From Cryptomeria japonica (lineage: Eukaryota > Streptophyta > Pinopsida > Cupressales > Cupressaceae): a stretch of DNA of 64,000 nucleotides. The stretch covers positions 471,754,573 to 471,818,572 of the forward strand of contig NC_081409.1 of NCBI RefSeq assembly GCF_030272615.1, read 5' to 3'. Below, one piece after another: positions 24,447-36,600 of the stretch. The position numbers were made by a program, and so were the translations under genes. The notes below the pieces were generated by a model that searched no databases, had not been told where the DNA came from, and worked only from the letters and a program-made list of their open reading frames with translations. Each line of letters opens with the position of its first letter. Position 1 is the first letter of the stretch.

Positions 24447-25393
24447 AAAACATCTTGTTTCAGCATTTGTGTGAAGGAAACTTGAGTTTCACAACTTCAA
24501 ACTACTTTCAACAATCTTCCATAGCTTGTAATCTACATTTAAATGAAATCCCTAACCTTGTCACTGCATAAGTGAGACATATTTAGAGGTCTCTTGAAGA
24601 GAAAACACAAAAAATATATAAAATCACTCATAACAATAATGAAAATAAAAAATATCTGAGAAAGAACACTACTTATTTATTGAATACTAAAAGGAATTAT
24701 ATTACAATGCCTCTAGAATTGAAATGATGAGTTACAATTACATTCTTCTACTTGAAAGAACTTTGCAAAAGCTACAATTCAAGATGAGAGAAATAAAATA
24801 ACTAGAGAGAAAAAAGAAGATAGAAGAGTCTTATAGAAAAGGAGCCTTGAAATTAACTGAAAGTGGACTGATTGTTGGACTCAACCTCTTCATCTTCAAA
24901 CTCGGGTTGAACTGAAAGCTTTCACCTCTTGAGTTACTCAATCTTGTATGATTTTAGCCTCTTTGATTGAATTTGATCAAAATCTATGCAAAATAAGGTT
25001 TCAAACTAATGTTAACTCAAGTTTGAGTGCTCGAAAAGTTGTCTTGAGTGTTGTATAACCCATGAGGAGTCTTGAATTGCACTTACACTACTGAAAACAT
25101 CTTGAAAGCTCCCTATTTTTAGGTTTAAATTGATTATGAATTGATCATAACTCATGTCCATAATGATCTTTTATGATATAAGGATCTTTGAGTTTGATCT
25201 TAAGTTAGCTTTTAGGCGAAGGATTTTATCTTTATCCTCTTTATTCACCGTATCATCTATCTTAACTGGAGATGCATCTCTTTGATATTTTTAAACCCTG
25301 CTAACTTTGACATGGGATGAAAATACACTACATTATCTTTCCTTGATAATTCTTCTTTGTGGTTGAGCCTTTTTGTTCGGCTTGAGTGAATAT
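24447..25393. other. Unassigned AT-rich stretch
   Basis: No ORF, RNA gene or LTR boundary is recognisable. It is probably old repeat sequence between the Gypsy-like LTR and the next LTR. Confidence 0.5.
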
Positions 25394-26641
25394 TGTTGTC
25401 ATTGATGTCAAACCAGTTATCCGGTTTGGTCCAGATGGTATATGCAGTTCATTAATGTCAAACTAGCTATCTGGTTTGGTCTGGATGTTATATGTAGTTG
25501 GTATGAGCAATTTTTCTATAAGAAGGTGATGCGCATTCTGGTATAGCTATGGAATGTGATACAATGAGATACAATTGATCGAATGGAGTGATTTCTGGAA
25601 CTTCCTTCTTAGTTATGTAATCCAAAAATTTAATTTATACTTACATTTGTCCTAGTATCATATATGTGTTATGATATTAGATATTTTGGTCATTTTAGTT
25701 GTATCTCTTCAATTTTCATGTTGTGGTATTCTTGGTATGCATGAAATCTGTATCTTTGGAGTTTGGAGAAGTTGTGCTTGAGTTTTATGATAATGGGTTA
25801 GTCTTTATGGGTCTAGATAACCTTGTCTCATTTCGATAATCATGTTATATGCATCAACAAATGAATTATCAAATAGGAAGCATGTAAAGATATTGTGGAG
25901 GCCGACATGGTTGTCATTTTTATGTTTAAAGATTTATTGGATAATGTGTTAAGCTAGGTCGACACATTATCCCATTGTATGAGTCCTCTAGTATATATGT
26001 TTGTGTGTGTGTGTGATTGGGTAGCAGCGAAGATAGCAAAGAAGCAGAGAGTGAACTTTGAGTTGCAGATAGTGAAGGTAGTTGGTACAAAATCAGAGTG
26101 TAGCTAGTATTGCAGTGTTGCAGTAGTCCTTTACCGGACATGCTGCAAGTGCTTAAGGATAGTTGTACAGATATCTTTCACCGGATTTGTTGAACGGTTT
26201 AAGAATTACAATCTGAGCTTAATCTTGGAACTAATCTCATGCATTTGGAGATGCAATCCTTTTTCAGTTTAATCATATTTGTTGTAGTGAGCATTCTAGC
26301 AGTAAGTCATTTTTGTATCTTTGCAGTGAGCATTCTAACAGTGAGCCATTTTTGTATTCAAGTAGTGAGCCACCTCTTTTGTAAAACACTATATAACTAG
26401 TTATATTCTCTTGAGAGCTAACACTCTCCATGGTTTTTCTCATTTGGGTTTTTCATGTATAAAATTATGTGTTCCTTTTGTGGTTGTGTTTTTCATGTTT
26501 ATTTTGCATTTGTTGTTTCATGTGTGTCAAGCATAATTGATGACTTTGATTTTATCGGTAGAAGGTTTAAGTTTGGTAAAACTTTTAAGATCTATGGGAA
26601 TACTGATTCACCCTCCTCCTGTTAGTACAAGCAATCCAACA
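25394..26641 (+). repeat. LTR of a second coiled-coil/zinc-knuckle element
   Basis: It runs from TGTTGTCATTGATGTC to GCAATCCAACA, about 1248 bp. It shares the CATGGTTTTTCTCATTTGGG block and the CACCCTCCTCC tail with the LTRs at 5162 and 7715. A degenerate PBS (ATTGGAGAGC, 26642-26651) follows. A (GT)n run lies at about 26000-26014. Confidence 0.7.
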
Positions 26642-26708
26642 ATTGGAGAGCTTTTCTCCCTTGCTTGAAAGCTTAACCACTTGAGGGAGAACTATTTTGG
26701 TTGAATCA

Positions 26709-27618
26709 TGGCACCTATGTGCATGATCGGAGAATTTTTGTTGGATGAAGACTTGCAGAAAGCTCTTGAAGGTTTGGAAAATTTTGAATAAGAGACTGAG
26801 GAACTGAAAGAGAATGTGAAGGTAGCAAATGAATGTGTGCAGAAGCTAAGAGAAAAAATCCAAAAATTCAAACTGAGGTATAATGATGTTAACAATCAAT
26901 TGAAGCAGGTGAATGAGACTATTTAAGATCTGATGCAAAAGATTGAGGAGAAAGATAATATTGAGCAATCTTTTTAAGAATTAATCAACATCAAATATGA
27001 AGAATGTGGAAAGATAGAAAAAGAAGTGAAGAAGTTGAAGGTAGAAAATAAATTTTTTAACAGTAGCAAGCTCCTCGAAGATTTTATCAGCATGCAAAAA
27101 GCTCATCGAACAAGACTAGACTTAGATCTCAACCCGGTAGGTGTTTGGATCATAATGGTAAAGACAAAAACAAAGAAGTTAAAGTTGAGGTTGAGAAGAA
27201 ATTAGAAGATATGAGAAAGGCCCAAAATCATAATACTAATGCAAGAAGGTCACCAATTCATCAACCTAATGCACAAAGGTACCCATCTTTTAATGATCAT
27301 TATTTTCAATACAATAAATTTGGACATAAGGTTGCAAACTGTAGATGCATTCAGTGTTATAGTTACAAGAGGTTTGGTCATAAAGAAAATAATTGTAGAA
27401 ACCATATTGTGAGTTAGAATCATAATTTGGTTGAACCAAATAAGATGAATTACAATTTTCATGGATATTGTTATACTTGCAATGGTTATGGTCATAAAGC
27501 TAATCAATGCGGATATAGATCTCATCAAGTAAACTCTACAAGGAAGGTCATCAGTTGTTTCAAGTGCAAGCAATCGAGACATTATGCATGGAAATGGAAA
27601 TATGGAGAAATGTATTGA
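26709..27618 (+). pseudogene. Coiled-coil gag remnant with four zinc knuckles
   Basis: From ATG at 26709 the frame encodes a Glu/Lys-rich coiled coil with TAA stops near 26790, 26925 and 26976. A basic linker and knuckles follow: QYNKFGHKVANC (first Cys lost), CYSYKRFGHKENNC, the intact CYTCNGYGHKANQC, and CFKCKQSRHYAWKW (last Cys lost). The organisation matches the gag at 2-991: coiled coil, linker, then four knuckles of which only some are intact. It is cut off by undetermined sequence after 27620. Confidence 0.65.
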
Positions 27619-28217
27619 GAAGAGTGATGAAAAATGATGAATCAAGGAAGAAGGAAAATTTGGTCTAGAGAAAGAAGGAAGTGAACAAAGGAAGCAACCC
27701 TGATATACCAAAATCTGGTGCAGGGACCTCTTCTTCCAATAGTTGAGTATATTTCTTTGGCTTAGGGGGGTTCTCTTTTGAAGGAAAAATATTTCACTCT
27801 CCCCTGTCTGAGTGGATCATGTTGCTAATCCAGCCTGACTATGTTTAGAGGCTATCTGATAATCTAAGAACTTTTGTTGACACCATTGATAAGATATTTC
27901 TTGGCAGCAAAACCCCAAAAGGAGATCTTTGGCAAGATAAGTATTGGCTTTTTGAATTCTATCTTTATTTGTCAATCATTTGTGCTTAAGAATATTATGA
28001 ACAATAGAGGAGTAGCAGAGCAAGAGGGCAGAGCATATAATCATGGAAGGAAAGATGATCATCAGAGAATCTAGTAGCGAGTTTCAAGTTTTGGACAAGG
28101 TGTTCCTAGATGAATTTGACCCGAAGAAAATAAGAAATTTTGAACTTGGTTTGAGTGATGTTGAGTTATAGAAAATTAAGGAATTGGAGAGAAAAGGTCT
28201 GAATCTATGGATAGAAT
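27619..28217 (+). other. Interior remnant of the same element
   Basis: No domain is recognised. A coding-like tract from ATG at 28042 (about 57 codons, one TAG) runs up to the solo LTR at 28218. It resumes after it at 29471 (EFPWFDNTEVIRVIL) for about 27 codons until the next LTR at 29552. This fits a single old ORF interrupted twice. Confidence 0.4.
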
Positions 28218-29467
28218 TGTTAGGATAACTGGTGAACAACTGAGAGGGGGGGGTGAACCAGTTGTTAACAGATTATAACTTTTAATCCACAATATAACCT
28301 TAAATAGATCAAGTGCCGGTAAAGCACAAATAGATGTCGGTAAACAATACAACTCAAAAATTAACCAGATAGTCAATGCAAAGAAACCATACCACATAAC
28401 ACCATGATTTGTACGTGGAAAACCCGAAAAGGGAAAAACATGATGGGGAGCCTACCCATAGTTAGATGATACTTCTGCAAAAAGTATGTGTTACAATGAG
28501 GGGCCTGCACTTGCAAGAAGGCACACTGCTTAGAGCGTACTGCTCATTACAAAAGAGTCTCACTGACTATAGAGAGGCTACAACCTTCTCATTATAAATG
28601 GACAACAATCCAATAGAGTGAACTACTGGAAATAGCATCTACTATACCTGATTACAGTCTCAGTTAAGCTCAATGTTGGAGGACTAAATCCTCTTCTAAA
28701 ACCAATCCGATCACCAATGATCGATCAACTCCTCTGCCTAAATGATATTACAATATTCACAGAATACATTCCTTGACCATGACCTTTCCAATAACCATGA
28801 TTATTTACAAAGAGTTTCTACCTCTTATTTATACAAACCCTAAGGCCTAAACTAATTAGGTCGGCCACCTAAAGATATTACAATAATATCATAACATAAT
28901 TCCTTATTACAATGATATGCCATGTCAGCTTAAGATCAAAACAATAGTAACAAATCCATAAAACATCTTGAATCATCCAAGTAACATGTAGATTACATGC
29001 TAGCATGATACCGGTCTATAACCTAGATAGGTACCTGACCTATTCTAGGTCCACCACACCAAAGCAATGTCTTCAAGCAATTGAAGCACGATCAATGAAC
29101 ATCTTCAATATCCTAAAATCCTCAAAGAAGTTGCACCAACAACAATTGTGCATCCTACCATGATTCTTCATTGAAAGCTTTGTCAGTAAAGCCTTAAACT
29201 AGTGCTGATAAGGGTTTACCAGAGTGTATGATAACATCCAATTACCAAGCCAATACCAACTGACCAAAAAATGGTCATGGAGCATATTACACATGAAATC
29301 CAATATACTTCCCTAATCCAAATGTGTCGGAAGTGTCCAACAAATAATCTCTCATGTTAGTAACACTAGATCTTATACTGGTAACCTGTTTGTTGGTAAC
29401 AGCTGGTGTTGACATCAATGGCAAAACATCAATGCCACACATAATCAAATCATCCATAATGCCAACA
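28218..29467 (-). mobile_element. Solo Copia-like LTR with 5-bp target duplication
   Basis: It runs from TGTTAGGATAACTGG to ATGCCAACA in plus coordinates, 1250 bp. The 5-bp direct repeat AGAAT flanks it at 28213-28217 and 29468-29472. No interior is present, so this is a solo LTR left by LTR-LTR recombination. It is related to the LTRs at 16289 and 22195 but belongs to another subfamily. Confidence 0.85.
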
Positions 29468-29551
29468 AGAATTCCCTTGGTTTGATAATACAGAGGTTAT
29501 CAGAGTGATCCTTATCCATGTGTGGGATGATAGCATCATGTTGGATAAACC

Positions 29552-29800
29552 TGTTAGGATAACCGGTGAACAACTGAGAGGGGGGTGAATTAGTTGTTAA
29601 CAGATTATAACTTTTAATCCACAATATAGCCTTAAATAAATCAAGTACCAGTAAAGAACATACAGATGTTGGTAGGATCAGATACCGGTAAACAATACAA
29701 CTTAACAATTAGCTAGATAAATAATGAAAAGCAACCATACCACATAACACCATGATTTGTATGTGGAAAACCCAAAAAGGGAAAAACCACGGTGGGAAGC
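29552..29800 (-). repeat. Copia-like LTR, left part, split by nested element
   Basis: It starts TGTTAGGATAACCGG and matches the start of the solo LTR at 28218 closely. It breaks at GGTGGGAAGC (29791-29800) and resumes at 35860. Uninterrupted relatives read GGTGGGAAGCCTACCC at this point (for example near 16540). Confidence 0.85.
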
Positions 29801-30784
29801 TGATAGGCAGATTGCTAGGTAAGTGCTCAAAAAAGGCTTATTTTGGTCAAAAGGTACAATAGGAAACAAAAAGTCTTGTTTTTATCTGCTCCTAATATTT
29901 GCAATATCAAGAGTAGTTACAATTAATAGTTCTCTCTACAAGTCTTCACCATCAACTTGCCTTTTTGGTGAAAGCTCACACCCATGCTCCAACTTACTCC
30001 AATTCCTCACCTCACCCATCTACACATTTCTCAATTCTAGTTCTTTTGACATTCAACTTACTATTTTAGAGTGCATTAGGAAACTCCAACATGGTCATGT
30101 AGAGCAACAAGGTTTACTCAAGGCTTGACAATCAAAACTTAGTTTAAGGCCCATAGCCTTTGGCTTACTCAACTCACCAACCAAGGGTCAAAACCTCCAA
30201 AAGAGTCTACACACTATCCAAGGTCCTATATGGCCCTTGTTTCACTTTTTTAGAATGATCTCACAAAGTTTCATAAGTCCCAAACTTCTCCATGCAATCG
30301 GATTCATGCTTTTTGACAAAAATAGTCAAAAGGGCTACTAGCCCATGGAGGCCTAATTGGTCTAGTTTTACTCACCCTACCCAACGATGGGCTTCTTGAC
30401 CATGGGAGATGATTTGGATAGTGAAGAATAAGTCATAGAAAAGATATTTTTGTGGTTTTAGGCTCAGAGAAGTGGTCTTACTGTCTAACCTCATTTTAGG
30501 CATGAATGTAGGGTTTTGGAGGGTTTTGGAGTATAACCACTGTGTTAGCATCCTTGTTCACCAATACAAGCACCTAGATCTTCATAGAACCTCTGTCATG
30601 ACTTCAAAATGTGTCCCCTACCTCTGTCACACAAAAATTATGCCAAACACTTGGCAAACAACTTAGAAAACAAGTGAAAATGCCATTGTCACTATCAAAA
30701 CACTGCCCTTTACTAGTCAATTGTTGCTACACCTTTAGACCTGCATAACAAGGAGTTTTAACTGGAAATCTTCCTTAATAGGGT
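29801..30784. other. Left end of the nested Gypsy element, no gene seen
   Basis: It holds no retroviral-type domain. It should contain the 3' LTR or what is left of it. It starts TGATAGG, against TGATGGG at the PBS side of the 5' LTR, but similarity beyond that is not visible to me. Confidence 0.4.
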
Positions 30785-31630
30785 CTACAAAACATCAATA
30801 AAATTTTCTATTACATTGCCTTTACAGTTACAAAACAACTTCTTGCTTAAAACATCTGCCACCTTGTTGAGTTGCCCCTTTTTATGCTTGATGGTGAAGG
30901 TGAAGGATTGGAGGTATTCCATCCATTTCAAATGTCTATTGCTAAGCTTCTCTTGAGTGTTAATGTAACTCAAAGCCTGGTTATCTATGAACACCACAAA
31001 TACCTTTGGGAGTAGGTAATGCCTTCACTTTTTGAGAGACTAAACTAGTGCATACAACTCTAGGTCATAGGCAGAGTACTTCTTCTTGGCCTCATTAAGT
31101 TTCTCACTAAAGAATATCACAGGACTTCCCTCTTGACTCAAAACACCCCCTACTACAATGCCACTTGCATCACATTCCAATGTAAATAGCTTGTCAAAAG
31201 TAGGTAAGAGAAGGATGGGTTTTGTGGCTACTTCTTGCTTCAATAATTGGAATGCTTTATCAGCCTATTCAGTCCACTTGAATTTGGTTTTTAGGCCTCC
31301 TTTTATGGTGTCAAGTACTGGTGCACATATGCCACTGAATTTCCTCACAAACTTTCTATAGAATTGGGCTAAACCATGGAAACTCCTAACTTTACTCCCT
31401 GTTTTAGGGGCAGGCCAATTCAAGATTGCCTCCACTTTGCTGGGATCCATCTTCAAGGTTCCCTTAGACACCACAAATCCCAAGTAGACCAACTCTTGCT
31501 TCAAAAAGTCACACTTCTCTAAGTTGATTGCCAACTTCTCTTCATGCAACCTCTCTAGTACTAACCTCAGATGTTCTAGGTGCTCCAACTGTCTCCTCCT
31601 CATGTAGCAAGTGTAAGAACTCTTTACCAT
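30785..31630 (-). pseudogene. Gypsy RT (thumb) and RNase H remnant
   Basis: The frame begins within RT downstream of the active site ([17 protein letters not shown], then [20 protein letters not shown]). It continues into RNase H (LECDASGIVVGGVLSQEG at about 31180-31130, and FIDNQALSYINTQ at about 30990-30950, ending KVADVLSKK). TAG and TGA stops occur between the parts. The polymerase core with the YxDD box is absent, because the junction near 31600 joins protease-proximal sequence directly to the thumb. Integrase is also missing. Confidence 0.85.
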
Positions 31631-32270
31631 TAGTCAATAAGACACTAGATGTTCTTGAGGTTCCCTCATCATTCTTTGTCAAAGACTGAATCTTAAAGGT
31701 TTTGCTATCTTTCTTGAAGGAAATGGAGTTCTCCTCTCCATCATAGATCACCTCCCTATCAAATTTCCAGGGTCTACCTAATAGTAGGTGACAGGCATCC
31801 ATGGGTAACACATCACAAAGGATCTTATCCTTGTATCCTCCAATAGAGAACTCTACCCAAGTCTGTTCATTGACAAGCACACTTTGTTCTTAGTTCAACC
31901 ATGTCACCTTGTAAGGGCTAGTGTGGGGTATCCTTGTGATTTTCAACTTCTTGGCTGCCTCATCAGATATTATGTTATCAGTTGACCCTGAATCAACTAT
32001 CACATTGCAAACTTTACCAAGGATCTTGCATCTCACCCTGAACAATTCTCTCCTATGCTTAGGTTCATCCTTAACCAGATATCTTATCAAGACTCTATTG
32101 AACATCAGATTTTCTCCAATCTCTGACTCAATATGGTCCACCTCAGGTGTCTTGCTTCTTGATGTGTCTTCATGAGCATAAGCAACCCTCTTTCCATTGT
32201 TTGATGAGGTAGGCTTGTCAAGACATGTATAGGCTAGGTGTCCCAATTGACCACAATTGTAGCATTTCAT
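31600..32270 (-). pseudogene. Gypsy zinc knuckle and aspartic protease remnant
   Basis: MKCYNCGQLGHLAYTC (from 32270) is a CCHC knuckle. It is followed by a retropepsin with VIVDSGSTDNIIS and, after one stop near 31881, MDACHLLLGRPWKFDR, the typical C-terminal part of Gypsy proteases. The DSG active site is intact. The frame is lost at the internal deletion near 31600. Confidence 0.9.
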
Positions 32271-32379
32271 GGTTGCAAAGTAGGAGTTGTCCCTACCGGT
32301 ACCTCTACCCCTACTTGGACCCCCTTATGCACCTCTTCCTCTAGAATGACCTCTTCTGAGATTGGTTTCACTACCATGT

Positions 32380-33060
32380 TTAGTCAACTTGGTTCCTTTG
32401 CTCATTTTCCTTGCTTTGGTAACCACCTCGGTGATTCATTTGATCTCTACCTCTGCCTCTACCCCTAGTATTAGAGTCTCCTTTCCTTTTGTTCCTCTCT
32501 TCCACCTTAGTAGCAAGATGATGATATTTTTGGATAGTGGTAGGAGTCCATAGGCTTATTTCCTCTTGAATGTTCCACTTTAGGCCACTTAGATACCTAG
32601 CCACCTTGATAGATTCCTCTTCTTGGACTTTGGATCTAAGACAAAGCTTTTGAAACTCCTCTATATAGGAGGTCACATCAAGGTCTTTCTGCTTCAATCC
32701 CTGTCTCTTCTTATGAAGTTGGACTTCATAATCCTCTGGTAAGTAGTTCTCCTTGATCTTACTCACCATGGCCTTCCAATTTGCAATAGGTAGCTTCCCC
32801 ATGCTAATTCTTTCTTCTTGCGGGTACTTCCACCATGTCAAGGTTGCTCCCCTTAGTCTTGATTTGGAAACCTTAACCTTTTGAGCTTCTGTCACTCCTT
32901 CACACTCAAAGTGGTTCTCCATACCCTCAATCCATTCCGTGATAGTGTGAATGTCCATCCTTCCACTGAAATGTGGCAATCCTTCAAAAGATTTGGTATT
33001 CAAAGCCTTAATGGCCTTTACAAAAGGTTCTTCATTGATCAAGGGGTCTGGTCTAGGCAT
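32380..33060 (-). pseudogene. Gypsy gag (Retrotrans_gag family)
   Basis: The 226-residue frame has the gag core LRGATLTWWKYPQEER and YEVQLHKKRQGLKQKDLDV-like sequence, then an RGRGRGRDQ basic tail. The family forms the capsid. It is in a different frame from the knuckle/protease part, so at least one frameshift separates them. Confidence 0.9.
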
Positions 33061-33307
33061 AATGTCATCTATGTCAATGGTTTTCTTGCCTTTATCCTTG
33101 GTGTCCTCACCCCAAGGTCCATGTGTCCTCTAATCCACCACTTCTTGCAGCTTGTCCCTTATCTCACTCATAGCTTCTTCAAGGAATCTATCCTTCTCCT
33201 TCTGCTCCTCTACCTCCCTAGCTAGCTCTGCATTAGTGACCATTATGTTCTCCCCTACTGATTCACCAAAATATAGAGACATGCATGGTCCACCAAATCT
33301 TTAACTC

Positions 33308-33320
33308 GCTCTGATACCAA
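33308..33320 (-). other. Primer-binding site (tRNA-Met type)
   Basis: The minus strand reads TTGGTATCAGAGC two bases from the LTR end at 33323. Confidence 0.85.
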
Positions 33321-33322
33321 TC

Positions 33323-35859
33323 TGATGGGAATGGGTATGGGATAGACTAGCCTAGTCTATGCTCCTTGATCCTCTCCTTGGATCACTAGGTGTTTCTACC
33401 AGACCCTAGGGTCTCTAGGACTTCCCTTGCTTGTGGAATCCCCTGACCTTTCCCAATCCACCGACCAACAGTTTGTGATTCTCCTCCCTAAGTCACATCT
33501 ACTCTCAAGCACCAAAAACCCTCACATAGGCTAATAAGGGTTTAGCTTCTTCTTCACCTTCTTAGGTCCTAGCAAGGTTAGGACAGGTCTCTGACATGAT
33601 TATCCATCCATTCATGTGTCCCCAAGAGGTTTTAACCTTCCAACTCCTTACCGATCTCACTATTTTTCTTTTTTCCTACAAAATAGGGCTACAAGGAATG
33701 TGCCCAATTAGGCCTCCAATCCGGTCTTTTAGGGCTCCCTCTTGCAAACGATGCGCATACTTGTGAAACTTCCTAAAAGGACTACTAAAGATTTGGCAAG
33801 GGCTCAAATATTTTTCTAGTTTTGGGCCTCCAAGAGTCTGTACACTGCCCTAGGTGAATTTTAAGGTTTTTAAGGGTTTTTTTTTACAAGGGTTTTAAGG
33901 CCTACCTGGGTCACAGTGATGGTTTAATGATTTTGCCACCTTATCTGGATTGATGGAAGCTCCTCCTACTCACTAATGGTGCCTCAAACATCCCTCCACA
34001 CCTCCTCCAAAGGGTTCCTCCCTCCTTGTCCTACCTTGATCTCATGGACCTCTGCAACTTCAACCCTTCCTAGTCGGGCACAGTCTAGTCTCGCCTAGGA
34101 GTGGGTCTTTGAAAGACTTCCCTACATTTTCAAGGGCCCTTCTTTATTTGAAGTAATGTACAGGGTTTGTACTCCTATTCCCCATGGTTTCATGGTGATT
34201 CCACAATGGGGATAGGAGTTATCATTCCATTTCACAAAATAGTCCAAAACTAGGCAGTGACAGAGTACTTCACAAAAATAATTATAAACACACAAAAACC
34301 TGCACAAGAACCTACCCTAAGTGCTCAAAATGAAAGTATGAATTCAATGCAAGATTCACAACACCGTTTAGTTCATAAATCAATCCACCGACAACCTGTT
34401 AATGCTTCATTTGTGTCGACTGGCAACAAAAACCCAGTCACAGTCAAGGTCTTTACTCTTGGTCGTACAATCTGACATCCAACCCATCATTTTAGGGTTT
34501 GAAACATATATAGTATCCTTTCCTTAGTTTGTGTGCCAAAATTAGGTTTGTCCACACTATGCTAAGGCTTTTGAACTAATAGGTGGAAAAGTTGCTTGAC
34601 AACTTTGAAAAGTTGTCATGCAACTTTTTGCAACTTTTGAGCAACTTTTCCAAAGTTGCTTTTCTTAACTCCTAGGCCTACATTGGGTTATCCTATGGGC
34701 ACCACCATGCTAAAAGGACCCCAAAATCATCCATGGCACACATAACCTCTCCTTCGCAAGAAATGAAAACCTAGGACCTAAATTAGGACCTAATTTAGAC
34801 TAATGAGCTCATGGCTCTTATTATATTTACAATGGCTTCATAAAGAAGCAAAACACCAACAAAAACCAAAAAGAGGAATACCTTAGAAGGGTGCTCCTAC
34901 ACCACTTGGCCACATTAACACCTCAATGCATTTTGATTACAATAATTTGAGTTTTCAAGAAGGATATTAGTCAAGTTCCAAAGCTTGTCTAATCTTCACT
35001 CAAATTTGTCCTCCAAACATAGTTTTGACTCAAAAAGAAATATATACACAATGTACATGCATAAACTAGCTTGACCCAATCCATTTTGGTGGGATCCCAG
35101 GCCTGGATTAGTCAAGTTGTGGCATTTTCCAACTCCAAACCCTTGACAGGGCAGTGAGCACACAGAATGGAAGAAATTTTATTACACCAACTTGCAAAAG
35201 AAACATTAGTGCAATGATCACTTGGGTAGAATTAAATAATCAATAGGAACACTTCCTAGAAGGTACAGTATGAACAAAGGGTGCTATAGTACAGACTGTT
35301 ACTTTAAGGAAGGAAAAAATAGTGAGAAAAACCAAAATTTCATGATTTCTATTAGGATTCTCTTGTTAATACAATCACCAACCTTTCTCAAGGAAACGGG
35401 AGGACTTTTTATAGTATTTCCAATTAGTTATCAAGCACTGTATGGACATGAGGCTTCCACAAGTGCATTGTATTTGGAAAAACCAAAAATGACAACTTTG
35501 ACAACTTTTGCAAGCCCAAATGACAACATTTCTTGCTCCAAAAGACATTTTTTACAACCTAACCTCATCAACTTATCTAAAAACCTAAGACATTCTTAAA
35601 AACACTTAGTAAACATGTTTCAATGCTTTGGAAATAATTTGGAGACCTTTTAGGCAATTGCACATTTTTGCCAAAATTGTCAACTCAAAAGCCTGAAAGG
35701 CAAAACTTGACCTCTTAAGCCCAAAATGAGATCAAAACCACTAGACAAGACACATTAAAACCTAAAACAGCATTATAAACTTAACACAAGACATTACAAA
35801 CATGAAAGCATAAAATACTCAAAAAGGAGAGTTTTACTCAACTAGGTGCTCCTGCACTA
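33323..35859 (-). repeat. Long 5' LTR of the nested Gypsy element
   Basis: It runs from TGATGGGAATGG beside the PBS to CTCCTGCACTA at the target duplication, about 2.54 kb. It is noncoding; no ORF in it is supported. It contains a compound hairpin at 34585-34651. Confidence 0.7.
34585..34651. repeat. Compound hairpin inside the LTR
   Basis: The 12-bp arms GGAAAAGTTGCT (34585-34596) and AGCAACTTTTCC (34640-34651) are perfect reverse complements. Inside them lies TGACAACTTT-GA-AAAGTTGTCA (34597-34618), a second perfect 10-bp stem. Confidence 0.75.
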
Positions 35860-36600
35860 GAAGCCTACCCACAGTCAGATGATACTTCTGTAGAAAGTAT
35901 GCGTTACAATGAGGGGCCTGCACTTCCAGGAAGGCACACTACCTAGAGTGTACTACTCATTACAAAATATTCTCACTGACTATAGAGAGGCTACAACCAT
36001 CTCAAGATAAATGGACAACAATCCAATAGAGTGAACTACTGGAAATAGCATCTACTATACCTGATTACAGTCTTAGTTAAGCTCAATGTCGAAGGACTAA
36101 ATCCTCTTCTGAATCCAATTTGATCACCAATAATCAACCAACTCCTCTGCCTTAATGAAATTACAAAATTCGCACATTACATTCCTTGACCATGAGCTTT
36201 CCAATAACCATGATACTTTACAAAGAGTTTCTACCTCTTATCTATACAAACCCTAAGGCCTAAACCAATTAGGTCAGCCACCTAAAGGTATTACAATAAG
36301 ATCATTACATAATTCCTTATTACAAAGATCCGCCATGTTGGCTTAAGACCAAAACAATAATAACAAATCCATAAATCCTCTCGAAGCATCCTGGTAACGT
36401 GTAGAGTACACCTTAGCATGGTACTGGTCCATAATCTAGATAGGTACCGGACCTATTCTAGGTCCATCACGCCAAAGAAATGTCTTCAAGTAGTTGAAGC
36501 ATGATCAAAGAACATCTTCAACATCCTGAAATCCATGAAGAAGCTACACCAACACCAATTTTGCATCTTGTCACGATTCCTCAATGAAAGCTCTGCCAGT
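35860..36600 (-). repeat. Copia-like LTR, right part, cut by the next insertion
   Basis: It resumes GAAGCCTACCC and follows the solo LTR at 28218 base for base with substitutions up to GCTCTGCCAGT at 36600. There the long Gypsy-type LTR starts. The last 280 bp or so of this LTR lie beyond that insertion and outside the window. Confidence 0.8.

Larger units (their letters stand above)
29801..35859 (-). mobile_element. Defective Ty3/Gypsy element nested in the LTR
   Basis: The 5-bp repeat GAAGC flanks the insert exactly (29796-29800 and 35860-35864), and removing the insert rejoins the host LTR. The minus-strand order is a long 5' LTR (35859-33323), PBS, gag, protease, RT C-terminal part and RNase H (ending about 30785), then about 980 bp to the left end. 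No integrase is visible. By eye I cannot match the left 980 bp to the 5' LTR. Confidence 0.8.
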
